From the NCBI GenBank assembly GCA_045561055.1, contig JBJKYL010000019.1, positions 186,001-250,000 of the forward strand: a DNA stretch of 64,000 nt, given 5' to 3'. Both the position numbers and the translations under genes were made by a program. Under the pieces are notes generated by a model that was not told the origin of the DNA, ran no database searches, and saw only the letters and a list, made by a program, of their open reading frames with translations. Below, in pieces: positions 23,903-32,484 of the stretch. Origin of the DNA: SMWC01 sp045561055 (GTDB taxonomy: Bacteria; Pseudomonadota; Gammaproteobacteria; Steroidobacterales; Rariloculaceae). Position 1 is the first letter of the stretch; each line of letters begins with the position of its first letter.

Positions 23903-26134
23903 TTAAGTTGTCATTGCAGCGAGTACTCGTTCGGGCGTCAGTGGCAGGTGTCTGATTCGTGCGCCTGTTGCGGCAAAGACAGCATTCGCGATCGCACCGC
24001 TAACCGATCCGAGGCCGATTTCGCCCATCCCCGTCGGCGGGTTATTGGTTGATATCGCGCGAACTTCGATATTCGGCATTTCGTTCATACGCATTACCTG
24101 GTAGTCGTAGTAGTTGGACTGTTGGACTACGCCGTCCTGAATGTTCAGGCGTTCCTTAAGCGTATTGCTAATGCCAAACACAACGTTGCCTTCGAGCTGC
24201 GCTTGCGAGTTTGACGGCTGCAATAGGTAACCTGCATCAGCGGCCAGCCAAAAATTGTGGACTGTGATGATTCCGGTAGCCCGATCTACCGATACTTCAG
24301 CGATACCGCCACCAAAAGTGCGGCTATAACCGGCTAGCGATAAACCGAGTGCTGTGTTGTCCCGTGGCCGTGACCAATCTGCCATTTCGGCTACAGTTGC
24401 AAGTATATTCAATGCGCGTGGATTGTTGTGGCACAGATTCTGCCGGAATTCTAACGAGTCTATTCCTCTAGCTATGGCGAGCTCGTCGATAAAAGATTCT
24501 GCTGCGAACTTCGTATAGCTTGTCCCAACGCCACGCCATGCGCCGACTCGGGAGCGTCTTTCTGTCTCTATATGCTCTGCGAGAAAATTCGGAATGTCGT
24601 AACGTGAACTTTCACTTCCGAGCATTGCAATGACATCCCGGCCGTTCGACTTTTCCCAGCGCGGCGGGTTCATGTACTCCAGCACTAGCGGCGCCGCGAC
24701 CCGATGGTGCCACCCAGTCAAATTACCATCCGAATCGAATGCTGCGCGCATGAGTTGCGCTGCAGCATTGCGAAAGGCGCAGGTCTTGACGTCTTCTTCG
24801 CGTGTCCAGATAACTTTTACCGGTAGGCCTATCGCACGAGAAATATACATCGCGTCTTCGGCATATTTTTGTCTCCGAAGACCGCGCCGACCGAAGCCAC
24901 CACCTATAAACATTGGGTGCAAGGTAATCTTATCGGGTGTCGTTTCAAGAAACTCCGAGGCACCCAGGATTGACAGGCTCTGCGTTTGCGTACTAACCCA
25001 AAGTTCTGCCGCCTTACCGTTCTCCGTCACATGCGCGGTCGCGTTCATTGGCTCCATCTGCGCGTGATATGCCGGGTCGCTGAGATAAGTCGCTTCCATT
25101 ACTTGAGCTGCCGTGGCGAAGGGTTCAGTGATATCACCCACTGAGCGCCATACCGCGCCACTTAGACTCATATCCTCGGCGCGGCGTAGCGATTCATCGA
25201 GATCTGTTTCCAGGTTTGCATCGCGGAAAGAAGAATCCTCGCTCCAGGTAACCTGAAGAGCCTCTTTGCCCCACTTACTGGCCTCGTAGGTTTCAGCAAC
25301 CACAGCGACACCTTCGGGAACCACTAGTACGTCTATTACTCCGGCGATGCTACGCGCGGTATTCTCGTCCACTTCGAGCGCACTTTCGCCTTCAACAGGT
25401 GCGCGTAGCACGGAGGCATAGACCATGTTTGGTACCTGTACATCGATACCGAATTCGGCACTCCCATCTGCTTTACTTGGCATGTCCCGGCGCGGAATAT
25501 CGCTACCGAGATAGCGGTGTGCACCGTAGGCTTTGAGTTCTTCATCAGCAATCTCAGGAAGCGTCTCCGGTACTTCGGTGAAGTTCGCGATCTCGCCGTA
25601 ACTCAGTTGCTGCCCAGAGGCAGGATGAACGACTACGCTCGGTTCGGTCTCAAGTTCGGTGACCGGAACGCCCCAGTGCGTTGCCGCTGACTCAACAAGT
25701 AATCGCCGCGTTTGTGCGCCCGCTAAACGGAAACGATCGAAGTAAGCTTGTACGGTTAGGCTTCCGGCCGTATAGAGCATGTTGAAGAAAAATGGATTAC
25801 CGTAGGCTTCGTCGTGAAACGTAACCGTCTCGACGACAACCTTGTCCCAGTCAGCATCGAGTTCGTCAGCGAGCACAAGCGGTAGAGAAGTCGATGTGCC
25901 TTGGCCCATCTCGGTTCCGGGATACTGGATGGTGACGATGTCGTTAGTGCCAATTGTTACCCAAATATTCGCGGTCAGGTCAGTGCCCCCGGCCTGCGCA
26001 ATCTGCTGAGCCTCTGCGGTGCTACAAGCTGTAATCAGCCCCGTAGAGCCGATGACTATGGTTAGTCCACTGAGGCCCTGAAGGAATTCTCGGCGATTAG
26101 AGGCTAGTTCCGTCGTGTATGTCTGCTTAGTCAT
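23903..26134 (-). CDS. Molybdopterin-binding subunit of a xanthine-dehydrogenase-family oxidoreductase (IorB-like)
   Basis: A 743-residue Mo-cofactor subunit, taking the ATG at 26134, which overlaps the preceding iron-sulfur gene by eight bases. The N-terminus carries a Tat-like motif NRREFLQG with a hydrophobic stretch ending at ITAC, as in membrane-associated isoquinoline 1-oxidoreductase and aldehyde dehydrogenase beta subunits. Mo-site segments GGGFGRRG (about 392-399) and, near the C-terminus, GMGEIGLGSVSGAIANA with the catalytic Glu are present. It should hydroxylate an aldehyde or N-heterocycle using water. No FAD subunit is present, so electrons probably go to a cytochrome. Substrate unknown. 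Confidence 0.9.
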   Translation of the reverse strand: MTKQTYTTELASNRREFLQGLSGLTIVIGSTGLITACSTAEAQQIAQAGGTDLTANIWVTIGTNDIVTIQYPGTEMGQGTSTSLPLVLADELDADWDKVVVETVTFHDEAYGNPFFFNMLYTAGSLTVQAYFDRFRLAGAQTRRLLVESAATHWGVPVTELETEPSVVVHPASGQQLSYGEIANFTEVPETLPEIADEELKAYGAHRYLGSDIPRRDMPSKADGSAEFGIDVQVPNMVYASVLRAPVEGESALEVDENTARSIAGVIDVLVVPEGVAVVAETYEASKWGKEALQVTWSEDSSFRDANLETDLDESLRRAEDMSLSGAVWRSVGDITEPFATAAQVMEATYLSDPAYHAQMEPMNATAHVTENGKAAELWVSTQTQSLSILGASEFLETTPDKITLHPMFIGGGFGRRGLRRQKYAEDAMYISRAIGLPVKVIWTREEDVKTCAFRNAAAQLMRAAFDSDGNLTGWHHRVAAPLVLEYMNPPRWEKSNGRDVIAMLGSESSRYDIPNFLAEHIETERRSRVGAWRGVGTSYTKFAAESFIDELAIARGIDSLEFRQNLCHNNPRALNILATVAEMADWSRPRDNTALGLSLAGYSRTFGGGIAEVSVDRATGIITVHNFWLAADAGYLLQPSNSQAQLEGNVVFGISNTLKERLNIQDGVVQQSNYYDYQVMRMNEMPNIEVRAISTNNPPTGMGEIGLGSVSGAIANAVFAATGARIRHLPLTPERVLAAMTT

Positions 26135-26588
26135 CTCCGGCCTCCCGCGCGACGCGCTGAATGGCACTGATAATCCGGTTATAGGTACCGCAGCGGCATA
26201 TATTCGTGCTCATATGCGCGATGATCTCTTCACGACTCGGGTCTGGGTTGTTAGCTAGTAGGTCGGCGGCGCGCATAATTTGCCCAGACTGGCAGTAGCC
26301 GCACTGAGAGACTTCCTCTGCGACCCATGCTTTCTGCAGAGGGTGCGAGCCGTCTTCGGAGAGGCCTTCGATTGTAGTAACATCGGCGCCCTCAATCGCG
26401 GCGACCGGTGTCAGGCAGGAGTATGTTGCTGAGCCATTGATATGGACGGTACAAGCGCCACATTGGCCGACCCCGCAACCGAACTTAGTCCCCGTATATT
26501 TTAAATGCTCTCTGATGATCCAGAGCAGTGGTGTATTAGGATCTGCGGGAACATCGACTGTTTGTCCGTTTAATGTAAAGTTTGCCAT
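26127..26588 (-). CDS. [2Fe-2S] subunit of a xanthine-dehydrogenase-family oxidoreductase (IorA-like)
   Basis: A 153-residue iron-sulfur subunit. The plant-type cluster motif is CGVGQCGACT plus a Cys at SYSCLTP-like position (YSCLTP, about 72), and the second cluster is made by CGYCQSGQ (about 102-109) and NICRCGTY (about 134-141). I choose the ATG at 26588 (MANFTLNG), as the earlier start adds seven non-conserved residues. It has no signal peptide, so export would rely on the Tat-like signal of the large subunit. It is the first gene of a two-gene operon with the Mo subunit. Confidence 0.92.
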   Translation of the reverse strand: MANFTLNGQTVDVPADPNTPLLWIIREHLKYTGTKFGCGVGQCGACTVHINGSATYSCLTPVAAIEGADVTTIEGLSEDGSHPLQKAWVAEEVSQCGYCQSGQIMRAADLLANNPDPSREEIIAHMSTNICRCGTYNRIISAIQRVAREAGDD

Positions 26589-26943
26589 GGGTCTGTCCTC
26601 GGTGCGCAAGGATGATCAGTATCGTCCACATAGTGCCCCAGGCATTTAAAAGCCGGTTGTCGGGGCGTAAGTTTTACCCTGGACTATTAAGGGTGCTTTA
26701 TTTTTCTATTTTATCTAGGAGTCGTTGCTAGTGTAGATTGCTTGTCGAGCACGCTCAATACTTGAGTTTATATTAACGGCAGCGTCCTATTGTTTGCGCG
26801 CCGCGGTCATTTAGCCTTGTTTAGGCTAGAATACCTCCGCCATCGGCTCCATTCATTAATGTTATCTTTTGTTGTCGTTGAGCCTTTGTAGTTATCATAA
26901 TTGGTAGCACAAAGGATCGCATAAGCCTGGATAAACTGACCGT
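26589..26943. other. Divergent intergenic region
   Basis: About 350 bp between the IorA-like gene (minus) and the FmdB-like gene (plus). Promoters for both must lie here. I see no convincing RNA gene, repeat or operator; the minus-strand open frame at 26821-27252 is a shadow. Confidence 0.5.
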
Positions 26944-27255
26944 ATGCCAACCTATATATATGAGTCTATACCTGCCGATGGCTCGTTGCCCGCGCGTTTT
27001 GAAGTTACTCAACGTATGACGGACGAACCTCTGCGCGTTCACCCTGAGACGGGTGATCCTGTCCGGCGGATCATTACTGGTGGTCAAGGAATTAAGGGTA
27101 AGCCACTTCGTCGCAGCACTGTAGTAAACAAGGATCTCGCTGGCGCGACACCATGCGGATGCAGTACAGCTGCACTTGCGCAGGTCACTGGTCGACCAGC
27201 TGCTGCGCTGAGGTCGAGACACGGGGGGCACTCTCATGGTTCGCACCGACATTAA
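26944..27255 (+). CDS. FmdB-like protein lacking the zinc-ribbon cysteines
   Basis: A 103-residue protein. Its first 55 residues follow the FmdB/zinc-ribbon pattern (MPTYIYE, RFEVTQRMTDEPL, PVRRIITGGQG). The two CxxC knuckles normally at about residues 9-12 and 31-34 are absent, replaced by SIPADG and VHPETG. Two cysteines appear later (CGC, about 76-78), and the C-terminus is His-rich (HGGHSHGSHRH). The fold may survive without zinc, or a metal may bind elsewhere. FmdB proteins are small regulators of uncertain mechanism. It precedes the M24-like gene by 42 bp on the same strand. Confidence 0.6.
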   Translation: MPTYIYESIPADGSLPARFEVTQRMTDEPLRVHPETGDPVRRIITGGQGIKGKPLRRSTVVNKDLAGATPCGCSTAALAQVTGRPAAALRSRHGGHSHGSHRH

Positions 27256-27297
27256 CCTTTTGTTTTTAAGAATTGCCTACTTCGGAGACAGCCTAAA

Positions 27298-28572
27298 ATG
27301 TCCATTTCTAACGACATAGCTACAAATTGGAACTGGGATCGGCCGATCGCTTCGCCGGGCCGAATGAATGTCGATTTTGAAGAGCGCGTTAATTTCGACC
27401 GTCTGCGACGTTACCGAATAGCGCGGACTCGGGCGGCAATAGCGAACTCGGATATTGGAGCGGTGCTGTGCTTCGACAACAATAATATCCGCTACATCAC
27501 CGGTAGTGTTATTGGGGAATGGGCTCGGGACAAGGTTTGTCGCTACGCGTTACTTACGGGCACGGCTGAGCCTTACCTGTGGGATTTCGGTTCTGCAGCC
27601 ACGCATCATCGATTGTTTTCTCCGTGGCTTGAGCCGTCTCGGTGCAAAGCGGGTATGCTTGGTTTGCGTGGTGCAGTCGCGGAAGAAGCCGGGCTTTTCA
27701 AATCAGCTGCCGAAGAGATAGCTCAGCTGTTGAAGGTTGAAGGTGTTGCTGATATGCCAGTCGGCGTTGATATTTGCGAGCCACCAATGATGTTTGCGCT
27801 CAAGGCGGCCGGTATCGATGTGCGTGATGGGCAGCAGGTCATGCTCGATGCGCGGCAGATAAAGAGCATGGACGAGATCATGTTGCTTAACTCAGCGGCT
27901 TCTATGGTTGATGGCACTTATCAGGTTATCGCGGAGGCCCTAAAGCCCGGAGCACGTGAGAATGAAATGGTTGCTCTCGCGAACAAGCAACTTTATGAGG
28001 CAGGGTCCGATGATGTGGAGGCAATCAACGCCGTTTCTGGTGAGCGATGTAGCCCGCATCCGCACAACTTTACCGACCGGATGTACCGTCCTGGTGACCA
28101 GGCGTTTTTTGACGTTATCCAGTCGTATATGGGTTATCGCACCTGTTACTACCGTACGCTTAACGTAGGGTCATCGACGCCTGCTCAACAAGACGCTTAT
28201 CGGCGGGCGCGAGAGTGGATAGATGCTGCAATAGATATTGTGAAGCCAGGTACGACGACTGACCAGATCGCTAAGCTCTGGCCGGAGGCGCCGGAATTCG
28301 GGTTCGCGAACGAAATGGAGGCGTTTGGTTTGCAGTTTGGGCATGGTCTGGGCCTAGCGCTGCACGAACGTCCAATCATCAGCCGCCTCGTGTCGCTGGA
28401 TAATCCGTTTGAGATAAAGGAAGGCATGGTATTCGCGCTTGAGACCTACTGCCCGGCTGCGGACGGCAACGGAGCCGCGCGTATAGAAGAGGAAGTTGTT
28501 GTGACACCAGATGGTTGCCGGGTCATCACGTTGTTCCCCGCTCAAGAGCTCTTTATCGCTAACGAGTATTAA
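27298..28572 (+). CDS. M24 (pita-bread fold) metallopeptidase-like protein, distantly DddP-like
   Basis: A 424-residue protein with a creatinase/prolidase N-domain (about 1-175) and a pita-bread C-domain. The five metal ligands of M24 enzymes are Asp, Asp, His, Glu, Glu. Here the first Asp (QAFFDVIQ), His (FGHGLGL), Glu (VFALET) and Glu (RIEEEV) are present, but the second Asp is replaced by Cys in MGYRTCYYRT. The N-domain (RRYRIARTRAA, FDNNNIRYITG) resembles M24 proteins such as the DMSP lyase DddP, yet identity looks too low to name it. It heads a row of catabolic genes (aldehyde dehydrogenase, hydroxyacid dehydrogenase). Confidence 0.8.
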   Translation: MSISNDIATNWNWDRPIASPGRMNVDFEERVNFDRLRRYRIARTRAAIANSDIGAVLCFDNNNIRYITGSVIGEWARDKVCRYALLTGTAEPYLWDFGSAATHHRLFSPWLEPSRCKAGMLGLRGAVAEEAGLFKSAAEEIAQLLKVEGVADMPVGVDICEPPMMFALKAAGIDVRDGQQVMLDARQIKSMDEIMLLNSAASMVDGTYQVIAEALKPGARENEMVALANKQLYEAGSDDVEAINAVSGERCSPHPHNFTDRMYRPGDQAFFDVIQSYMGYRTCYYRTLNVGSSTPAQQDAYRRAREWIDAAIDIVKPGTTTDQIAKLWPEAPEFGFANEMEAFGLQFGHGLGLALHERPIISRLVSLDNPFEIKEGMVFALETYCPAADGNGAARIEEEVVVTPDGCRVITLFPAQELFIANEY

Positions 28573-28713
28573 TGGCAACGTACGGTCAGAATAGTGTTAC
28601 GGAAGCAAGTAGCAGAAATAACGGCGCTACCGAATTTGTGCGATATTCATCTCGGCATGCCTGGTCTAGCAGAGTCTTGTTGTGGCGAACCCAATTATTT
28701 AACTGAGTAATTA

Positions 28714-30144
28714 ATGATGCAGACAGAACTATTCATCGGAGGGCAATGGCGTTCAGCATCAGATGGTGCAACGTTTCCTATCATCGACCCTTCGACGGAG
28801 GAATCGATCGCCGAGGTTTCAAGTGCTACAGTTGACGACGTCATCGATGCCGTCGAGATAGCGGATGCGGCAGGAAAAGAATGGGCGCTGCGTGCGCCGC
28901 GCGAACGTGCTGAAATTCTTAGGAAGTGCTGGGAGCTTTTAGTCAGTCGTAAGGATGACATTGTCGAATATATCGTTCGCGAGAACGGTAAGGCGATGCC
29001 AGATGCAGTCGGTGAAGCGAGTTACGCTATTGAGTTTTTTCGCTGGTACTCGGAGGAGGCCGTCCGAAACTACGGTGAGATTCTAGAGTCCCCCGTGGGG
29101 GGTAACAAGATTGTCGTCCTACAGCAGCCGATCGGCGTCAGTGTGTTGGTCACGCCGTGGAACTATCCTGCCGCAATGGCGACACGAAAGATTGCGCCGG
29201 CCATTGCCGCCGGTTGCCCGGTGATTCTCAAGCCTGCCTCCGATACGCCGCTTACCGCATTGCTTGTTGCTGATATTTTAAGCGAAGCTGGGGTTCCGCC
29301 GGGTGTTATGAACGTTATTCCGTCGCGCCGTTCTGGAGAAGTTGTGAGCGCGATGCTACACCATCCTGCTGTGCGCAAGCTATCGTTCACTGGTTCTACC
29401 GAAGTTGGCCGTGGCTTACTGAAAGAGGCGGCTGATTGCATTGTGAACTGTTCGATGGAACTTGGTGGTAACGCGCCGTTTCTCGTATTCGATGATGCAG
29501 ATGTCGATTCTGCGGTCGCGGGGGCTATGATTGCAAAAATGCGTAATGGCGGTGAAGCTTGTACTGCAGCGAATCGTTTTTATGCGCACAAGAGCGTTTA
29601 CGCTGAGTTTGCCGACAAGTTTTCGGCAGCCATGGAGGCGTTCAAAGTTGGGGCAGGTTTCGAACCAGGCGTGCAGTTAGGACCTATGATCAACGAATGG
29701 GCCATCAAGGACATTGACACGCTCGTGCAAGACGCTACTAGAAAGGGCTCAGAGGTTCTGACCGGAGGTGCGCCTTTGGATCGCAAAGGTTATTACTATC
29801 CGCCGACCGTGCTTGGGAACGTGCCGGCTGAAGCTAATATTCTTCGTGAGGAAGTGTTTGGTCCAGTTGCCCCAATCGTCTCGTTTAGCGATGACGATGA
29901 AGCTATCCATCTGGCTAATGATACTGAGTATGGTCTCGTCTCTTATTTATATACGCAAAATGTTGGTCGCGGTATGGCGATTTCCGAGCGATTGGATGCC
30001 GGCATGATTGGCCTGAATCGCGGTTTAGTTTCTGATCCAGCAGCGCCATTCGGAGGCTCGAAGCAAAGTGGTCTTGGCCGTGAGGGTTCGCACGAAGGTA
30101 TGATGGAATATATGGAGAAAAAATATATTGCCGTTACCTGGTAG
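28714..30144 (+). CDS. NAD(P)-dependent aldehyde dehydrogenase, succinate-semialdehyde dehydrogenase type
   Basis: A 476-residue aldehyde dehydrogenase. Motifs in order: the active-site Asn region VTPWNYP (about 146-152), cofactor loop FTGSTEVGR (about 226-234), general-base Glu in MELGGNAP (about 248-255), catalytic Cys in NGGEACTAANRF (about 280-291) and EEVFGPVAP (about 371-379). GEACTAANR is usual for succinate-semialdehyde dehydrogenases, so a short semialdehyde is the likely substrate. The start is ATG-ATG; either codon could be used. Flanked by the M24-like and hydroxyacid dehydrogenase genes. Confidence 0.92.
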   Translation: MMQTELFIGGQWRSASDGATFPIIDPSTEESIAEVSSATVDDVIDAVEIADAAGKEWALRAPRERAEILRKCWELLVSRKDDIVEYIVRENGKAMPDAVGEASYAIEFFRWYSEEAVRNYGEILESPVGGNKIVVLQQPIGVSVLVTPWNYPAAMATRKIAPAIAAGCPVILKPASDTPLTALLVADILSEAGVPPGVMNVIPSRRSGEVVSAMLHHPAVRKLSFTGSTEVGRGLLKEAADCIVNCSMELGGNAPFLVFDDADVDSAVAGAMIAKMRNGGEACTAANRFYAHKSVYAEFADKFSAAMEAFKVGAGFEPGVQLGPMINEWAIKDIDTLVQDATRKGSEVLTGGAPLDRKGYYYPPTVLGNVPAEANILREEVFGPVAPIVSFSDDDEAIHLANDTEYGLVSYLYTQNVGRGMAISERLDAGMIGLNRGLVSDPAAPFGGSKQSGLGREGSHEGMMEYMEKKYIAVTW

Positions 30145-30200
30145 GTGATGGCTTAGTTAACGATTGCATTCTTTTAAAACAAGCATTTGGAGCAGGATAA

Positions 30201-31127
30201 GTGGCAAATCTAATAGATAATACGGTAGGTTGGATCGGAGCGGGACGGATGGGTTTTCCAATGGCGAAACGCCTGCTCGACGCCGGCTGCGACGTTTCTA
30301 TTTATAACCGTACTCGTAGTAAAGCAGAACCTCTCGCAGAGTCAGGTGGCACGATCGTCGATACGCCTAAAGACCTAGCGGATCGCGATATCGTATTTAC
30401 GATGGTCTCGGCATCAGAAGATTTGCTTGACGTTACGTTCGGCGAGAATGGCGTCTTAACCGGTAATGCTAAACCTAAACTGATTATTGATTGTTCCAGT
30501 GTTTCAGAGGAAGCGTCGAGTGATGTTCGCGCTCGTGCTGCAGCGGTTGGTGTAGATATGCTTGCGTCGCCGGTGAGCGGTAACGGTAAGGTTGTTAAGG
30601 CAGGAAAGCTCACGATTGTGACATCGGGTCCACGTGCGGCTTTTGATATGGCGGAGCCGTATCTCAATCAGGTCGGTCGCGGCGTTACCTACGTCGGTGA
30701 GGGTGAGCTCGCGCGAATGATCAAAATTTGCCACAACGTTTTGCTCGGCGTCTATACGCAATGCCTTGCTGAGATTGTTGTACTTGCAGAGAAAGGTGGT
30801 GTTGCGCGTCAAGACACTCTTGATTTCATCAACAATAGCGTCATGGGCTCAATGTTTTCGCAGTATAAGACACCGTCGTTCGTTAACCTGGATCTCACGC
30901 CGACCTTCACACCTATTCTGCTGCGTAAAGATCTAGATCTAGGTCTAAAGGCAGGTGAGGCGCTGGAAGTTCCGCTGCCGGTCGCTTCCATTACGCGTGA
31001 TATGGTCCAGCGTTCCATCGACGCCGGTCACACGGATTGCGATTTCTCAATACTATTGCACGAGCAAGCAAAGGCATCTGGGCTCGAAATCGAGTCGGAA
31101 GATGCTAATGTTGGTACAGGCCTTTAG
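30201..31127 (+). CDS. NAD(P)-dependent beta-hydroxyacid dehydrogenase (3-hydroxyisobutyrate dehydrogenase family)
   Basis: A 308-residue enzyme starting at GTG, preceded by an AGCAGGA ribosome site. The Rossmann motif is GWIGAGRMGFPMAKRL (about residues 9-24), the substrate-binding segment DMLASPVSGNGKVVKAG (about 119-135) and the catalytic Lys in MIKICHNVLLG (about 173-183), matching this family (HIBADH, GarR, YihU). It would interconvert a beta- or gamma-hydroxyacid and its semialdehyde, which fits the neighbouring semialdehyde dehydrogenase. The exact substrate is not known. Confidence 0.9.
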   Translation: MANLIDNTVGWIGAGRMGFPMAKRLLDAGCDVSIYNRTRSKAEPLAESGGTIVDTPKDLADRDIVFTMVSASEDLLDVTFGENGVLTGNAKPKLIIDCSSVSEEASSDVRARAAAVGVDMLASPVSGNGKVVKAGKLTIVTSGPRAAFDMAEPYLNQVGRGVTYVGEGELARMIKICHNVLLGVYTQCLAEIVVLAEKGGVARQDTLDFINNSVMGSMFSQYKTPSFVNLDLTPTFTPILLRKDLDLGLKAGEALEVPLPVASITRDMVQRSIDAGHTDCDFSILLHEQAKASGLEIESEDANVGTGL

Positions 31128-31150
31128 ATTTCATGCTCTAAAGGCTCGAG

Positions 31151-32419
31151 ATCAAGCTGAGCACATCGAAGAAAAACCCCACTAGGCTGACTCTTGTCGC
31201 AATAGGGCCAGGCCTTCTTCTAGCCGCTACTGGAGTCGGTGGCGGTGATCTTGCGACAGGATCTTTCGTCGGTAGCATTGTTGGTACGACGATACTTTGG
31301 GCTGTTCTCTTAGGCGCGTTTATGAAGTTCGTCGTGACGGAGGGTTTGGCGCGCTGGCAGCTTACTACTGGCGAAAGCTTCCTTGAAGGTCTTAAGAATC
31401 GCCTCGGTCCAGGAATAATTTGGGCCTTTCTGCCCTATCTAGCGCTTTGGTCATTTTTTGTGGGGTCGGCACAGATCAGCGCTTGCGGTGTCGCAATGCA
31501 CGCTGTCTTTCCGGTTTTTGAAGACGCGACGCATGGCAAAATTTTCTTCGGAATCCTCTCGAGTCTTGTCGGTTTGGGTCTAGTCATCCGCGGAGGTTAC
31601 CGGCTATTTGAGAAAATCATGAGGGTCTGTATCGGAGTTATGTTTGTGACGGTAGTGTGGACCGCAATAGCGCTATGGCCCGGAACAGGTGAGGTATTGC
31701 GTGGGTTGTTACTCCCTAATCTCGGTGACTTGCGAGGCGATAGTTTGACCTGGACAGTGGCTCTTATTGGTGGTGTAGGTGGTACCTTGACGGTTCTTTC
31801 TTATGGCTACTGGATGCGCGAGGAAAAACGTACAGAAACTAGCGATATTTGGATTTGTCGTATAGATCTCGGCGTTGGCTACTTAATGACGGCGTTATTC
31901 GGCATCGCCATGGTGATTGTCGGTAGCAATATTCAGATAGAAGGTACGGGTGCCACATTGCTCGTCAACTTAGCGGAGCGGCTCGAGGAACCCATCGGCT
32001 CTTTCGGTAAATGGATGTTTCTACTTGGTGCCTGGGGCACGGTATTTAGCAGCTTGTTAGGAGTATGGCAGGCGGTCCCATACTTGTTTGCGGACTGTTG
32101 GGGTTTGGTTCGAGGTGATCGTCAGGCACGGCATGTGGAGAGCGTCGATACGAAGGCACTACCTTATAGATCGTACCTCGTGGTTCTGGCAATCGTACCG
32201 ATGCTTGGATTGTTCATGGGGTTTCAGCAGGTTCAAAAACTCTACACTATTTCGGGCGCGTTGTTTTTTCCATTTCTTGCGCTAGCGCTTCTAGTATTCA
32301 ACGGTCGGTCTGCCTGGGTTGGTAAGCAGTTTAGGAATAGGCCGATTACTGTGGTTGTTTTATTAGGTGTGATGGTGTTTTTTACCAGGATCGCCGTGCG
32401 AACTTTGTGGGGAGTTTGA
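31151..32419 (+). CDS. Divergent Nramp-family transporter, non-canonical start
   Basis: The first ATG in frame (31322) lies beyond transmembrane helix 1: conserved IGPGLLLAATGVGGGDLATG is encoded from 31202 on. The frame is open back to a stop at 31139, and no ATG, GTG or TTG occurs between. The best candidate is ATC at 31151, six bases after AAAGG, giving IKLSTSKKN and 422 residues, the normal Nramp length. A CTG at 31157 is an alternative. About 11 helices are seen. Helix 1 has GVGGGD in place of the metal-binding DPGN, and helix 6 has SYGYWMRE in place of MPH, so substrate may differ from Mn/Fe. It follows the hydroxyacid dehydrogenase by 23 bp. Confidence 0.75.
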   Translation: MKLSTSKKNPTRLTLVAIGPGLLLAATGVGGGDLATGSFVGSIVGTTILWAVLLGAFMKFVVTEGLARWQLTTGESFLEGLKNRLGPGIIWAFLPYLALWSFFVGSAQISACGVAMHAVFPVFEDATHGKIFFGILSSLVGLGLVIRGGYRLFEKIMRVCIGVMFVTVVWTAIALWPGTGEVLRGLLLPNLGDLRGDSLTWTVALIGGVGGTLTVLSYGYWMREEKRTETSDIWICRIDLGVGYLMTALFGIAMVIVGSNIQIEGTGATLLVNLAERLEEPIGSFGKWMFLLGAWGTVFSSLLGVWQAVPYLFADCWGLVRGDRQARHVESVDTKALPYRSYLVVLAIVPMLGLFMGFQQVQKLYTISGALFFPFLALALLVFNGRSAWVGKQFRNRPITVVVLLGVMVFFTRIAVRTLWGV

Positions 32420-32484
32420 TCTTTTCGGGTTCTGTGTTGGCATAGACTTGTGATGAGCTTAGTTCTTGGGGGACAATCGTAGAC

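Noticed and set aside
26821..27252. Minus-strand frame of 143 codons opposite the FmdB-like gene
   Set aside because: It is composition-like antisense with no recognisable motif; the plus-strand frame has clear FmdB-type patterns.
27298..28572. Naming the M24-like gene dddP (DMSP lyase)
   Set aside because: The general layout is similar, but the metal-site Asp is lost and the surrounding residues differ; nothing nearby is specific for DMSP metabolism.
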